Shown here piece by piece: positions 13,342 through 26,334 of a DNA stretch of 64,000 bases. The stretch comes from Ilex aquifolium (taxonomy: Eukaryota; Streptophyta; Magnoliopsida; Aquifoliales; Aquifoliaceae). The number at the start of each line of letters is the position of its first letter. Position 1 is the stretch's first letter. The position numbers were made by a program, and so were the translations under genes. The stretch is taken from positions 1,302,001-1,366,000 of the forward strand of contig OX637398.1 of the NCBI GenBank assembly GCA_951799425.1. The letters run 5' to 3'. Under the pieces are notes generated by a model. It made no database searches and was not told the DNA's origin. It worked only from the letters and a program-made list of their open reading frames with translations.

Positions 13342-14265
13342 AAATTACACTCATACTCTTTAAAGTTTATCACTTAATTATTTAGATCCCTTAATATTTA
13401 AAATATTATATATAGACTCTTTGAAATTTATACGCGTAATACTTAAACTCCAATTATCAATGTCTGTTAATATATCTGTTAGTAAATTATATCTAAACCC
13501 CTTAAAATTTGTACGCGTATAATACTTAAACCCCTCAAATTTAAAATGTTATACTTAAACTAAAAATACTCCAATCAAAAATAGAATATCAAATATTTTA
13601 AATTACAATCAAAATTCATATTCTATTATGATATTTATTGAAATAAAATCTAATTTTTTCGTAAAAAATCATAATTAATATACAATTATACTATCTATTA
13701 AAATTAAATTACCAAATTACATCAATTAAAGCTAGAATATATTGTGTCCATTATAGTTTGACATTTTGTTTATTTTTTAGTTTTATTCTAATAGATAGTA
13801 CAATTGTATACTAGTTATGTTTTTTAAGAAAAATTAGATTTTTATTTTTGATTTTATTTTAATAAATGACATAATAGAACATGAATTTTTGTTGTATTCC
13901 AATAGATAGTATAATTATATAGTAATTAGGAATTTTTTTTTTAAATTTGACTTTTTTTTTTTTTTTCAATAAATGATACAATAGAACATGAATTTTAGTT
14001 TTAAAATTTAAAATATTTAATATTCTATGTTTAATTAGAGTATTTTTTGTTTAAGTATACCATTTTAAACTTGATGGGTCTAAGTATTATACGCCTATAA
14101 ACTTCAGGGAGTCTGGGTGTAATTTACTAACATATATACTAACGGACATTTGACGACAGGGTCTAAGTGTTATGTGCGTATAAATTTCAGGGGATTTGTG
14201 TGTAATATTTCAAATATCAGAGGATCTGAGTGATTAAGTGACACTAGATGTAATTCTCCCTAAAA
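13342..14265. repeat. Long foldback element, about 920 bp
   Basis: The two halves are imperfect inverted copies almost to the centre. The left end has AATTACACTCATACTC and the right end, read on the minus strand, has AATTACATCTAGTGTCACTT. Both arms then share a 'TTTATACGCG(T/C)A..AATACTTA(A/G)AC' motif and 'TCTGTTAATATAT..GTTAGTAAATTA'. There is no ORF and no clear target duplication. The layout is that of a long-TIR MITE or foldback transposon. Confidence 0.7.
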
Positions 14266-14510
14266 GATATGTGGACAAGTGAATTTTATATAATTAAATA
14301 ACTATTCATTATTAGACGATTATACCATATCAATATGATGATGTAGTGTAATCGTTACACCTAATTTTTTTCCCTTTTTTTATGGTTGGGTTAAATATTA
14401 GGTGTTTATTTGTTCACTCATTATGGACGGTTACACTATGTGATATTTCTGACGTGGTTTAACCATTAAATCCAATATTTTCTTTTTTTAGATAATTTTT
14501 TGGCGAATTG

Positions 14511-14830
14511 CATTTTGTATTTTGAAAGATTCAGGAATTCTTATTTTATATCCTCAAAGATTAAATTTTTTATATTGTACCCTTAATATATAAAAAATGT
14601 TACAATATAGTCTTTTCGTTAACTTTCATCGCTCATTCCATTAACATTTATTTTTTTGAATTGGACACTCCATCAACATCAATGAGATGATTTTTGATGG
14701 AATAAACAACGAAGTTAATGGAACGATCACATTACAATATTGTTAATATATTAAGGGAACAATATGAAAAATATAATATTTGAAGCTGCAAAATAAAGAT
14801 TTTAAAATTTTTTGAGCTGTAAAATATGAA
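14511..14830. repeat. Short foldback element
   Basis: A second inverted-repeat unit: the left arm includes TTCTTATTTTATATCCTC and the right arm, on the other strand, TCTTTATTTTGCAGCTTC with matching flanks. Arms are roughly 110 bp and clearly diverged. No coding content. Confidence 0.55.
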
Positions 14831-17604
14831 TCTTCCTATATTTTTTGAGGAAATTTCAATCAAACCTACTATTTATAGATTTATCTGACCAGCTAACTAT
14901 ATTTTAAAAATGACAGTAAAACCCCCATAATGAAATTTTAGGGAGAAACAATTCAATTTGCCCTTCAAAAATAATTTGCTTACACTTCAAATTCGTTCAA
15001 AATTGAACAATTTGAAAACAAAAAAAGGGATTAAAACTAAAAGTTTGCCAAGTTTTGCTCCAATTATTTAATAAATTTCACATTTCCCTTATTATTATCT
15101 CAATTATTTAGATAAACACATTATACACTTAATTGTTCCGGTTCGTGTCACCTTATATAGATTATTAAAATTTAAATATAAAGAGTTTATGTTAATTATT
15201 TTTTAGACTAACAAATAGTCTACTTTTGTTCCAAAATTTTATGTTTTCATGCAAAATGTCAATAATCGGAATTGTTAAAGGTATCATGTTTTCAAAATTT
15301 AAGAATAAAGAGAAATCAAGGAGATAATTTAAGGTGATTATTTACACCTCCGCCCCCCCCCCCCCCCCCCCCCTTTTTCTTTTTTTGCATTGTTTAACTC
15401 TTATTGTTGAAAAACAAGGTCATATTATTATTGAAAAATACTATTTAGACTTAATCTATTATAACTAATGAATTGGGGAAAATAATACTTGAACCTAATT
15501 TGATGATCTAATGTGCGGGCCTAATTCAGTATAACCATTTGATTGAAAGTGAGTTTCATCTAATATTGAAACTCACAACAAATCCGATGACAACATTGGA
15601 TTAGTAGGTTTCTAAATTAGATTCATATATCATTACTCATTAAATTGGTAATGAGTCTTAACTAATACTGGGGTCTACTGTTAATTCAATGGCATTAAGT
15701 CAATAAATGGTGTAGGAGTAGTATTTGCTTATTATTGTTTGAGACACCATGAAAGACATCTCTAGAAATGTAATCCTTCAACTCCAAGGATATTTCAAGT
15801 GGTAATAGAAATGAGTTGTAAATTCAAATGTCTTGAGTTTAAATTTTGACAGTTTCTCGGGGTCAGGTCATGAGAGATTTATCCATTGTGAATAATTTAG
15901 TCCCGATGTAAATGATCTATCTTTAATCGAACCGAAAAAAAACATTAATTAAAGTACGCATAAACTGATGTAAACAACTCTTAACCATTGAATCGAACCA
16001 TAATTTCTCCAAACCAACCCCCAACTATAAAAAAGGGAAAGGAGAAGCCCAATGTAAAAAGTCACAAGGGGACAAAACAAGATCCACATTGAAAGTGGAG
16101 GTTTGGCAAAAAAGTAGTAATGTTGCTTAAGCATATTTGAAGAGTGCTTTTTAATTAAAGCATCAAAAAGCCAAGTTCCAAATATGACAAGGGTAGAACA
16201 ACCAACATCAATATCTTTTGCTGTTATGACAATGCTTATTGGAGTTCTTCTTACATTAGTATATGTACTTTTTTATTATTCAATTGTCTTAATAAAACAG
16301 ACCACCTACTAAGTATAATGTTTTTCAAAGGTAGTCCCCATCCTCAATCATTAAAATTAGGTGAAGAATTCCATCAACATATGATTTGGTAAGATTGCCA
16401 ACTCATTTATTATCAAAGATCATAGTACTAGACCACACTTTATTCTTTATGTAACCAACATTACAATATATATTCATGCATGTGGATGTGCATGTGCATG
16501 CACATCAAATCAGTTATTTATTCATGTTAGTTATAACTAACCACAATGCAAAAAAAAAAAAAAATCCATCCTAAGCATTTGTATATTGACTCGTAATTAT
16601 ATTGTAGATTCAGATATGCATAATCTTCCACAAAATAATGCACATTGACTTCTGATTTTTTTCCCGTAAGCTTTGAACTTGAAATATAGAAATAATAACA
16701 TTGAAATATTTTCATTCAGATTGCTTGAGCCAATTTAAGCAACGTTTTAATTATTTGTTTGACTCTCGCCGTATTCATTATTATACGTGTCGAAGGAAAA
16801 AATATGCATTATACTGTAGAAATATCGTAAAATTATGAGAAGTTTTTCCTCCCCAAATGCTTAATTTCTAAATTTTTAAAATATTTAATTAATCAATTCC
16901 AATCAAATTATTATATTTCGCTTATTTAACTACTCATTTCATCTTTTGTAACTAGTTTCACTATGTTTTTATATTATTTCAAATTTAATTTTTTTTCTTA
17001 TCTTTCTTCACTTTATTTATATTTAATAAATATTATTTTATTTAATTAATGGATAATTTCTTAGTAGTAGAAAAGTTAAAAAAGAGTGAAATATGGTAAT
17101 TGTTAGAAAAATAAATTTTGTGCAACACACGAAGTGCCCACTAATAGTATTACTACTTGCGATTAATTGTGTGCCAGTGGGCTTTTAGTGTTGGGCTTAG
17201 GTTGTCTGGCCCAAGTTTGTCTGCGTATCATTTGTGCCCATTTGCGTGTCCTGGAAATGAAAATAACTTCCAAACACGAAATTGGCTGAAATTCACGTGC
17301 GATAGCAAACTACTCAATGGAGTCATCGTCTTTACCATCTCATTTCAGTGTTAGAAGGTACTATCTCTGGCCCCTATAAACACAGACACATGTACTTGAC
17401 AATATTAAGCATTTGATCGAAAACTGAATAAACCCTAGCTAACCCCATTGCTTGTTATGTTCGAAATAGTTTCATCCCAAATTTTTTTTTTCCTTTTTCC
17501 ATTTTATGAATTTATTATGAATGTTTCTCGGACAGTCGCTGATTGGGGTTTTCTTTGTTCTTGGGATAATTGAAGCCCTATAACTAGAGAAACTGGAAGA
17601 AACA
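14831..17604. other. AT-rich spacer without a supported gene
   Basis: No coding region was recognised. It holds a 21-base C run at 15353-15373, several A/T runs, and near 17294 a CACGTG core that could serve the ferrochelatase promoter, followed by CCTATAAA near 17373 as a possible TATA element. Confidence 0.4.
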
Positions 17605-19550
17605 ATGGATGGGTACTTCCCAGATGTGTGGAACTGCGTAATTATCCATCAGAAAACAGATATTTACCCACAAGATTATGTTTGGCCACTTCAAATAGTG
17701 GGTTTAGGCAGGAATTTCATGGGGTTGGGGACAGAGATGGCGTTATCATTGTTGACCATGGGTCGCGTCGGAAGGAGTCCAATCTTATGTTAAGTAAGCT
17801 ACTCTAATCCTATTATAGTGATACTGTTATCATGATGTTTTAATTAGTGGCATTTCTGTAGTTTCATGGTTGGCTAATGTTTGTTTAGCTATGTGCTAAG
17901 GAACTTCTGACTTCAATTTTCATGTATTTCAGATGAGTTTGTGGCTATGTTTAGAGATAAAACTGGGTACCTGATTGTAGAACCTGCTCATATGGTAATG
18001 AACATTTGGTTGGTTCGTGAGGAAACAGATGAATATTAAAATACGCGTGCAACATATTACTAGCCTACGCGTACACGAATATTCATAGACATGCTTTATG
18101 ATTAATTTTGTTAATAGAGTCCTTTGGATCAAAGATTTATGTAATAGAGTGGGAAATTATGTTCTCATGTCCCAAATAAGAGAGCGAAGCTTTAAGTCAC
18201 TTCATTTTCATTATTTTCTCAATAACACTATGGTGCATTATATGTTGTTCTTATCATTCTACTTGGATCATCTTGTTTAGGATTTCTAACAAATCCTATG
18301 TTCTTTGTGATATGTTGTTATAATGCGAAGTAAAAGCACACTTATTTCCACATGTCCACTAGTGCTTGCAACCACACACCCCTCTATTCACGTATTGTTG
18401 GCATCTATTATGTATTCTTGATTTTCATGATGTTTTTTGCTATGTGCTTGCAACCAAATTCTCACCCCTTCATGTCTTCTTTAATATAACTAGGAGCTGG
18501 CAGAACCAGCAATAAGAGATGCATTTAGTTCGTGTGTTCAACAAGGGGCAAATCGTGTAATTGTAAGCCCATTTTTCCTGTTCCCTGGACGACATTGGCA
18601 CCAGGTAATCCTTCTTATCTGGTAATTGGTTAAATATACCTTTATACACAATATATGACACTGACACCAATCTTTCAGCACTTATCTAATAACGAAAAAA
18701 TTCTAGCAAATATCAAAGATACTGACATACAGAATGCCCGTCCTTATTTTCCAGGACATTCCTTCTTTAACTGCCAAAGCTACAAGGGAGCACCCAGGGG
18801 TGTCATATATTGTAACCGCACCTCTTGGCCTGCATGAGCTGCTCGTGGTATGAAATTCTTTCTTTTTCCTCATTTTTTATTTCATGTAGTTTCTTTGAAC
18901 TTCTGTTTGAAAGATTCTTCCTGGGACCCTGGCTGAAATTTTTCAAACTCTGCTAGTGTTTTAAATTGTAATCAAGTTTGTGAATCAGCGTAGTCTGATT
19001 TTAAAAATTACTCAATTCATCATTTTTATACTTAAAATATGGTGTTAGTTAACTATCTGTGCTTTTGAAAACTGATGTAGCAGCATGTGTGTGTGTTTTC
19101 TGGCTTCCATCCCCGTGGGGGTTTGATTTCCTTTCTCAAATTTATTTGCAAAGTCTTTTCGATTTTTTTCCATTTTATTTGTCATTATATCTGGTTTCCC
19201 TAATACTTTTAGGTTTTTGAATCTTCCTGAATCAAATTCTTAATCATTGCTGTAACCCATCAATTCCAATCTTGTCACTATGGAGGCAACCATGCCAAGA
19301 TTCTTTTATTTCCGTTCTTCTTTTTTTCTTTCGTTGTTTCTCGTGATCAATAAGGATTAATTTTTAGTTCATATTTATAGAAAACTTAGTTGCAATTGTA
19401 AGGCTGCCAGTCATCACTCTAACGTTAAAAGGTTTGGCATTACAGGATGTTATGAATGACACAATCAAACATTGCTTAAGCCATGTTGCCGGAAATGTGG
19501 ATGAGTGTTTGGTTTGTGCTGGAACAGGCAAATGTCGGCAATTTGATTAA
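17605..19550 (+). CDS. SIRB: Sirohydrochlorin ferrochelatase, chloroplast (SirB type); start frame disturbed
   Basis: Inserts iron into sirohydrochlorin, the last step of siroheme synthesis for plastid sulfite and nitrite reductases. Coding exons: up to 17793, then 17933-17994, 18494-18604, 18755-18847 and 19446-19550; 147 residues from GVGDRDGVII to the stop. Family marks are VDHGSRRKESN (HGS motif with active-site His), ELAEPAIRDAF, VIVSPFFLFPGRHWHQ, VTAPLGLHELL and the C-terminal Cys pattern CLVCAGTGKC, which binds a 2Fe-2S cluster in plant SirB. Exon 1 in the SirB frame (RCVELRNYPSENRYLP...) looks like a transit peptide rich in Arg/Ser, but it has no ATG between the stop at 17571-17573 and the domain. 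The only nearby ATG, 17605, is in another frame and gives a 62-residue product ending at 17793. The enzyme call is firm; the start is not. Confidence 0.88.
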
Positions 19551-20671
19551 TCTCAAATGGTAAAGAGAACCCGGTCAGGATCTCGGAGTTGGAGGCTGTT
19601 TAGCTTAAATGCTGCAAGATTGAAGTTGTAAATTGTTAGCTTAAAATAGTACATGATATTGTTTGTGGGCAAGATTTTGAAATGATTTTACTTAGCAGAA
19701 AGATACCAAGTAAATATATGCTTTTGGGAATCATTTGTGGGATTTCTTAGGTTACAGAAGATCAATGTGTTATGATAACTTTCCATCACCCAGTTCTTCC
19801 GAACTCTATTGGGAGTATTTTGGAAAACATGCTAGGTGGTGCTTGGACAATCACACGTGTCCATCTTTCTCTTTATTTTCTTCTCTTTTTCTCAGTATAA
19901 ATGGACCGCCACCAGGCCCCATCCCCTTAACACCTCAGATCTGCCCACGCTGATGCCAACCCAAAAATACCAAGCCCAATTTTGCAACCCAACTACGAAT
20001 TTGCATATACTAATGCTTTTATTTCACATTGCCTCAATAACAAATGTCTATTATTTTTTTGGACAAAAATGGTGAAAAAAATTATATAGTTTAGGGATAA
20101 AATGAAATAACTTTCTGTTAAATATATCACGGATGTGAATAAGTGGGGCAATGTGAAACTAATGGCATAGTTGCAGGTGTAATGTGAGAACTTTGGTAGT
20201 TGAGGGGGAAAAGTGAAAAAGGTGATAATTTATACAAAACTTAAATATGTGTAATTTTGGCTTTTCACATGCCAAATTTATGTTACTTTTAACAGTTGGA
20301 AATGGAAATGGAAATGGAAATGGAAATGGAAGGTCAGAGATAATTGAAAAATATTCAAACTAAAAGAGGGGCAATTTGTTCAAATTAAAACTTGAGGGAG
20401 TTAATTACAACATCACCATAAGTTGGAGGGGATAATTTGTAATTAACTCTTTATTTTTTTCTCCTCTTCAAAATTCGTTCTTAGATTTTGTGTCCAAAAC
20501 CCAGAGACAAACAAAGAGTTAAAACCGAGGAAGGAAAAGAAATTTGCTTCTTTTCGATTCGATTCGATTCGATTCGACTCGAAACTGAGTCCTGGGATAG
20601 AGATGCAATCGAGCTCAACGAGTTGTTCCCCTAGCTATCGGTGATGACGTGACACGGTCATAAATACAGGA
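19551..20671. other. Spacer with two short tandem repeats
   Basis: No gene is supported between the ferrochelatase stop and the next ATG. It contains a (GGAAAT)n run at 20298-20331 and an (ATTCG)n run at 20553-20581, the latter in the probable leader of the downstream gene. Confidence 0.6.
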
Positions 20672-23600
20672 ATGGCGCTTACAGCGAGAATTCTACTGCC
20701 GATTAGGTCATCTTTCTCATCAATAGCCTCTCCTTATTCGCCCCTCTCTCATTCAAGACTTCCATGTAAGTCCCGATGTATATATACATAGAGTTGAGCT
20801 ATTGAATTATTGAAATTCCATGATTTTTACAATAAATGTGCGGCTGTGTCAATATCTTCACTCTATTACTTCCATCATGTAACTCCTGTGCAGTTTATGG
20901 CAGATTGGAACCTCTAAAGACTTGGATAAAGTTCCTCGAACCTGAACTGCGGACTCGTGCGCCAACTTCCCATTGGATTCGGAGATTATATTTACCAACA
21001 TTTCAGTATAGGAGGCCCAATCTCTACAGTTCAGGTCAGATTTTAATTGGATATTTTTTATATTCTAGACGTAGATCATTTATGTATGTGTAAGTTTCGA
21101 TTTTGTTTGAAAGAATTAAAACTATTATGTGTAGAGGCACGCAGTGCGGTGACACACTGTGAAAGTGTGTCTTGGATTAGGTATTGAGGAATACAACTCC
21201 TCTGCTGAACATCGAATATTTTTTCCCCATTGCCGCACATTGATTTGTGTTGAACAAGGACATACTGCAAAAGTTTAAGTTGTTGGAGAGAGTATAAAGT
21301 ATTTATACTTCAATATGCCTCCTGACGTGTAGATTATGGGCCTAATACGTGGAAGTCTTCTCTTGCACTGATACCATGTTACCATGGACAGCCATCTATT
21401 CCAAAAGTTTAAGTTGTTGAAGAAGGTGTAATTTAAGTATTTATATTTCAATAATTTTTTTCACCTCTTGAGGTTATTCCTTCTTCTGGAATCTAGAACA
21501 AGCTTTAACAGTTCACCACATTCGTATTGCTTTTTGTAGCTTCTCTTGTAGTGGTTCTTCTGGCTTTACCCAAAACTAAGACTTGATTATGCTTTTTTGG
21601 TTTTTTTTAGTTTTCCTTATTTTGTGTGAAGAGGGAAGGGGGAATTAATTCACAATTATTGGTGTTCAACACATGATTTGGGTCACTTACCTGAAAAAGA
21701 AAACAGGCATTTGGTTTAGTCTACCTTCAGTTCCTCAATGCCCTTTTTTTGGGGTCTGGACATTTATGCCCATCAAAGCAATTATCTTTTCTCTTTTGAA
21801 GATAATGGTGATAATCTAAGAGCCATGATTTGGCTAATGTTACTTGTAAAGGAATCTCATAACGGGGCTAACTGTTTAACACAAGGCCCATGGGCATATT
21901 GTCATGTGCTGTAATAAAATTTGGATCTTTGCCTTGTTCTTTTTGTTGCACCAATCATCTCATGAAGGTTGATTCTTTGGCTGAGTGGGAAGCTATCAAT
22001 TTCAGAAGCTTAGGCGCTCACTCATGACAGACAGGCAATGCTTATCTCAATGGCTTTCCGTTTGACACATCTTATTCTCGTGCGTGCATTTTCTTATTAC
22101 AAAATGGCTGTTTCTTGTTTGAAAGGGAAATTAGCTGCATGACATTCCACAAAAAATTCAATAAAGTGAAGGGCTTGTAGGACTTGGGTTTGCAATGTGG
22201 AAAGTGATTTTTGATAGATTTTATAATGAGAGGGCAAGTGCCTGTTCTTTTTGTATTTTCCATACCAATTCAACTTGTATTTCCACTATTGGTATTATGA
22301 CTGTGCAAGTATTTTACATTGTTGTCTTGGCTATCAGCATAGGCCCGTATTAAAAATCTTGTTATGATGGCTTCCTTTCAGGACTCAAATTTGGTATGAG
22401 GACTATATTTGGCGTGTCATTTCTGGTCGGATCCATTAGCCTTTGGCCACGAGTTGCATATGCTATGGATGGTAAATATAACATGTTGGTTGATGCATTG
22501 CAGTTCATATACTTCACGAGTCATGACCAGTTGTCCTTTCCAAAGGTCTCAGTGTCTAGATTTTCAATATTGTAGGCTTTGATATTTTGGGGGACAATCA
22601 TCAGGATGACTTGTTGGCTGCTTCAGGCTCTGAAGAAGATCCACACACTATTCTGACTTTTGCAAGGAAATTGTTGGTGCCTGTTTTTCTCTTCGCAACT
22701 GTCTTTATGAACTGGGGTCATCCCATTATTCTTGCAGCTAAAGTTATTCTTATTCTTCTTGGCACAAAGCCCAGCCCTTTCTCAGTTTATTTATTCATTG
22801 AACAGGTAAGCATTGAATCTCCATGTGCTGTATTTATGAAGTTCTACATTTTGATTTGCTGCATCAAAATTTTGGGAAGCAATATGCCACTATCAGGTGG
22901 GGACGTAACATGGAAAATTGACTCTGATTTGCACCTTGCAAACTTGGAGAGCTGAAAACAACATTAACTCCTAGAGAGATGTAAAATACAACAACTAACT
23001 ATTATTAGTGCACTCATCCCCTCATATGAGTATTTTCAATCACTGGACTATATAGCTGAGCGAGGATTTAGTGTATGAATAGAGGTCTGATGAGCAAGAT
23101 TTTTGTGGGAACAATAATTGGGGTTGGTTCTGCATACTACTAGTTTGGGTCGTAGGCCAAATACAATGGTGGCTGAAGTTGGCTGACAACTCTTGGGTTG
23201 CCTTTGAAAATGGGGTGGGTCTATACGATTTTGGCTTGTGGTTTGGTATGAACTGCAAACCCTATTAATACTGCTCTAACAGCATCACTGTAATTCCCCT
23301 CTTGCATGTAGATGTTTATTGATGTACATGTTTAGACCCCATTAAAACTCGTCCAGTTTACAATATGGTCTGGATATGGAGATAAACCAATTTGCACTCC
23401 TCCTTTTGCTTGTGCATGAGTTTGAGGCATGCGAAAATTGCAAAGTTGAACTTTTAGCTCGATCAAGACAGCTTGATCCTCAATTTTGGAGATTTTTGGG
23501 TTAAAATTAAAAAGGTCAGCTTAGTGCACGAGGCTACCGCCACTGCACGGTCTAGAGGATCTGCAGACTGAATTTGCAGAGAACTATTAGAAATATGGCC

Positions 23601-24425
23601 CAGTAAATCTCTGAATTTTCAGATGGGTGGCTTATGTTTGGTTTATATGCACATCAATGAGGTTTTGCTGTGTGCGTGATTATTGCTTGACATTTCCTTT
23701 CTTAAATATTTCAGTTGCGGCATGAGGTATTGCGCCAACACCCCTTCTTGTACAAATTTAAGGTGAGTGTCATGCCCTTGTTTTTGCTGTAGCATCCCTA
23801 AGGGACTATCGCATAGACTAGCACAGTTTACTTGACTCTAAGACGCCTGCCTCAGCAATCAGATACATATTTATTCTTTATTAGACGACCTCTAGATCAG
23901 TTGCACTTTATCTGGTCATAGAAGGAACGTGTTAAGAGAGAGTTTCCTGAATGGCTGGCTATTGAGGCGACTTATTTTGGATACGAGAAATAGTTGAATC
24001 TATCCGATGCATGCAATTATGCTTGCAATGGCACAACTAACAAACTCAGATAGGTCTCTTTTATGCTCATCCGGAACTTCTTCATAGCACTGCTTGCCCT
24101 TGGAGATCATCCTGGTCTCTTCAACTCTTCCCTCACCCCCCCACCCCCCCATATCAGTTTATCTTGATAATTTCGAGTATCATCTCTGTTTACTGAAGTC
24201 CTTAATTGTTTGCTTATGTTATGTTTCACTGCGCAGTCATTATATGCGACAAAAGTTGAAGTTGAAGACTACAAGTTTCTCTGTGTGGCTAGAGTTGAAC
24301 TAAACGATGAGAAGTTCACCCTAATTGGAATTCTGAATAGTTGGTGGGTTTTGCCCCTGTCAACATGTCATGAAGTGTTTTCTCGACTTAAGAACAAAGC
24401 TCTACGGAATCATATCATCACTTGA
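20672..24425 (+). CDS. Uncharacterised plastid-type membrane protein (6 exons, 263 aa)
   Basis: I do not recognise a named family. Exons 20672-20765, 20894-21034, 22382-22471, 22576-22805, 23715-23762 and 24237-24425 join in phase to 263 residues. The start MALTARILLPIRSSFSSI is rich in Ser/Arg with no acid residues, like a chloroplast transit peptide. A hydrophobic stretch near residues 84-100 (FGVSFLVGSISLW) ends in AYAMDG, which resembles a cleavable thylakoid or envelope signal. A second one near 137-160 (LLVPVFLFATVF..HPIILAAKVILILLG) is a likely membrane span. The C-terminal 75 residues are a soluble, charged region (SLYATKVEVEDYKFLCVARVE). Every border fits plant splice consensus, so I take this as a real gene; plastid targeting is inferred. 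Confidence 0.75.
21268..21453 (-). mobile_element. Possible TRIM-like retroelement remnant in an intron
   Basis: Two similar 50-bp segments (21268-21316 and 21403-21453, both with AAAGTTTAAGTTGTTG and a following TTTATA.TTCAATA) flank a spacer. On the minus strand the spacer contains ATGGTATCAGTGC (21365-21377), close to the initiator-Met tRNA primer site of plant LTR elements. It is short and the termini are unclear. Confidence 0.35.
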
Positions 24426-25230
24426 GGTAGAAGGAGAAAATTATCATCTAATCTGATCTTTTGAGAATGTTTCATTTCATTCAGGTAGTGACTTACATGA
24501 TTCTGTTTATGATTATTTTTCTTTTCTTCTCCCAGTGCAAATCAACCGAGGAATTTGTCGTTTCTTTTTTGAGGACTTCGTAGCAACGAATGTGAATCAA
24601 CAATATATGCACATATAATGAACTGGATGATGATAGCTCCAACAATAGTAGCGGTTCTTTGCATCAGCAAAGTTTTGCTATGAACGATTTGGATCAACAA
24701 AAATTGATTCTCATTTTTTGAGTTCTCCGATACTTGCTAGGTGGTGGCCGATCTACCGAAGCCTGTGCTGACCGTTATGCAGAACGACTAAGGTGTTGGT
24801 ACGGTCTCAAACCGACCATTGAAAAATAAGCGCTACAACATTTGTCATTATACAAGGCAGACCTCGGATGATGTTCTTGGTGAAATTATGTTGTTTCTTA
24901 TCAAACGAAAATGTTTTTGATGAGATCCTAACCCCATCTTATGTATTCTGCAGCCTAAAGTCGTTTCCAATTTTCACCCTCTGTCTAATTGTTGTTATAT
25001 TGAGTGATAAAATATCACGTGAGACGGCTACCGTTTGGACAACAAAACAAAAAAAAGAAAAAACTTAAAAGTGAGTGCAGTTTTCCTAGCGTGGGATTGC
25101 GACCACCTTCCCTCCCATGGGCTTACCATTTTAAAGGCACATGCTGCACATCCAACATTTACGGGTTAAAGCAGACTTATTTTCTTTACATGAAAGTGAT
25201 TATATATTATGTGGATGAACTGGATAAAGT

Positions 25231-25772
25231 TAGGGGTGCAACTTGGGTTGGGCAACCCGATTTCAACCCGAAAAAATTAGGACTTGGGCTAGGGTTTTTA
25301 ATACTTGGGTTGGGGCTTGGGTCAAAAAATTTCAACCCGAATTCAATTTGGGCCGGGCTCGGGTTGAGGCATCGGCAACCCGATTTCAACCCGAACCCGA
25401 ATTCAATTAGTGTGATAGTGTGATGTTTTAAGTTTAATATTTTTATGAGTCTAATTTCTATGTTTTCTGGGATTGTACTTTGAGATTACTAGTTTTTTGG
25501 TGTGAAAATAGATGATCAATAATCGTGCACTGTTATGAATGAAATATATGGATTGTTTTATGAATTTGTAATTATTCCTCCCTATCTCTGTCTCTCTTGC
25601 AGTGAACCCGAATTCAACCCGAGCCCGCCCGAATTAAACTCGGGCTGGGCTCGGGTTGAGTTTCTCAACCCGAGGTAGGGTTAGGGTTAGGGTTAGGGTT
25701 GAAGATTATATACCTAGGGTTGGGCTAGGGTTGACTGTCTAACCCGCCCAACCCGCCCGAGTTGCACCCCTA
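25231..25772. mobile_element. Non-autonomous hAT-like element with exact 8-bp target duplication
   Basis: The 542-bp unit starts TAGGGGTGCAAC and ends GTTGCACCCCTA, a perfect 12-bp inverted terminus. It is flanked on both sides by GATAAAGT (25223-25230 and 25773-25780), the 8-bp duplication typical of hAT transposition. The subterminal regions are filled with variants of AACCCGA/TCGGGTTG on both strands, also common in plant hAT-type MITEs. At 25676-25700 there are about four TTAGGG repeats. No transposase ORF is present. Confidence 0.88.
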
Positions 25773-25780
25773 GATAAAGT

Positions 25781-26334
25781 AGACATTTTTTGGCTGCTTC
25801 TTGTTGTTTTTGTGTAGTTTGATGTATCTTTGTTTTTTGATGGACCAAAAAAAAAAGGGGAGAAAGTGCACTTATTTTCTTTACGGGGAGGTGGTTGTAT
25901 ATTATATCAATAATGGTCACTGAATTTTGTGGAGTTTACAAGCACAATTGTACCCTTGTTAGTGGATGATTACGTCAAGAGCACTTGTTAATAGATGATT
26001 ACACCAAATAACACTATTGACATAATCTTATGGAAAAATTTATGATAAACTGTCGGTTATTAATTTTTATGATAAAATTATAATATTAAAAAGAGAAGTT
26101 ACGATTATTTTAAGGAAAGACTATGATCAATCACAGACATCTATAGTCGATCATGAATTTTTGATATCAATCTTAATATTCTATAATTGATTATATTTTT
26201 TAAAATTGTAACTTACATCTTAGTAACCCAATCAGCCCTGTTTTAAGTACATTTTAGTACTTTTGACGGGCGCCATATAAACAACGCAAGAGCAATGTTA
26301 GAATTCCCGGATATTTCTCCATCTTGTTTGCAGT
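25781..26334. other. Upstream spacer of the PPR gene
   Basis: AT-rich sequence with no supported feature; the PPR promoter and leader presumably lie here. Confidence 0.4.

Noticed and set aside
25676-25700. Interstitial telomere sequence
   Set aside because: Only four TTAGGG units, embedded in a GGGTT-rich MITE; better explained by the element's own repeats.
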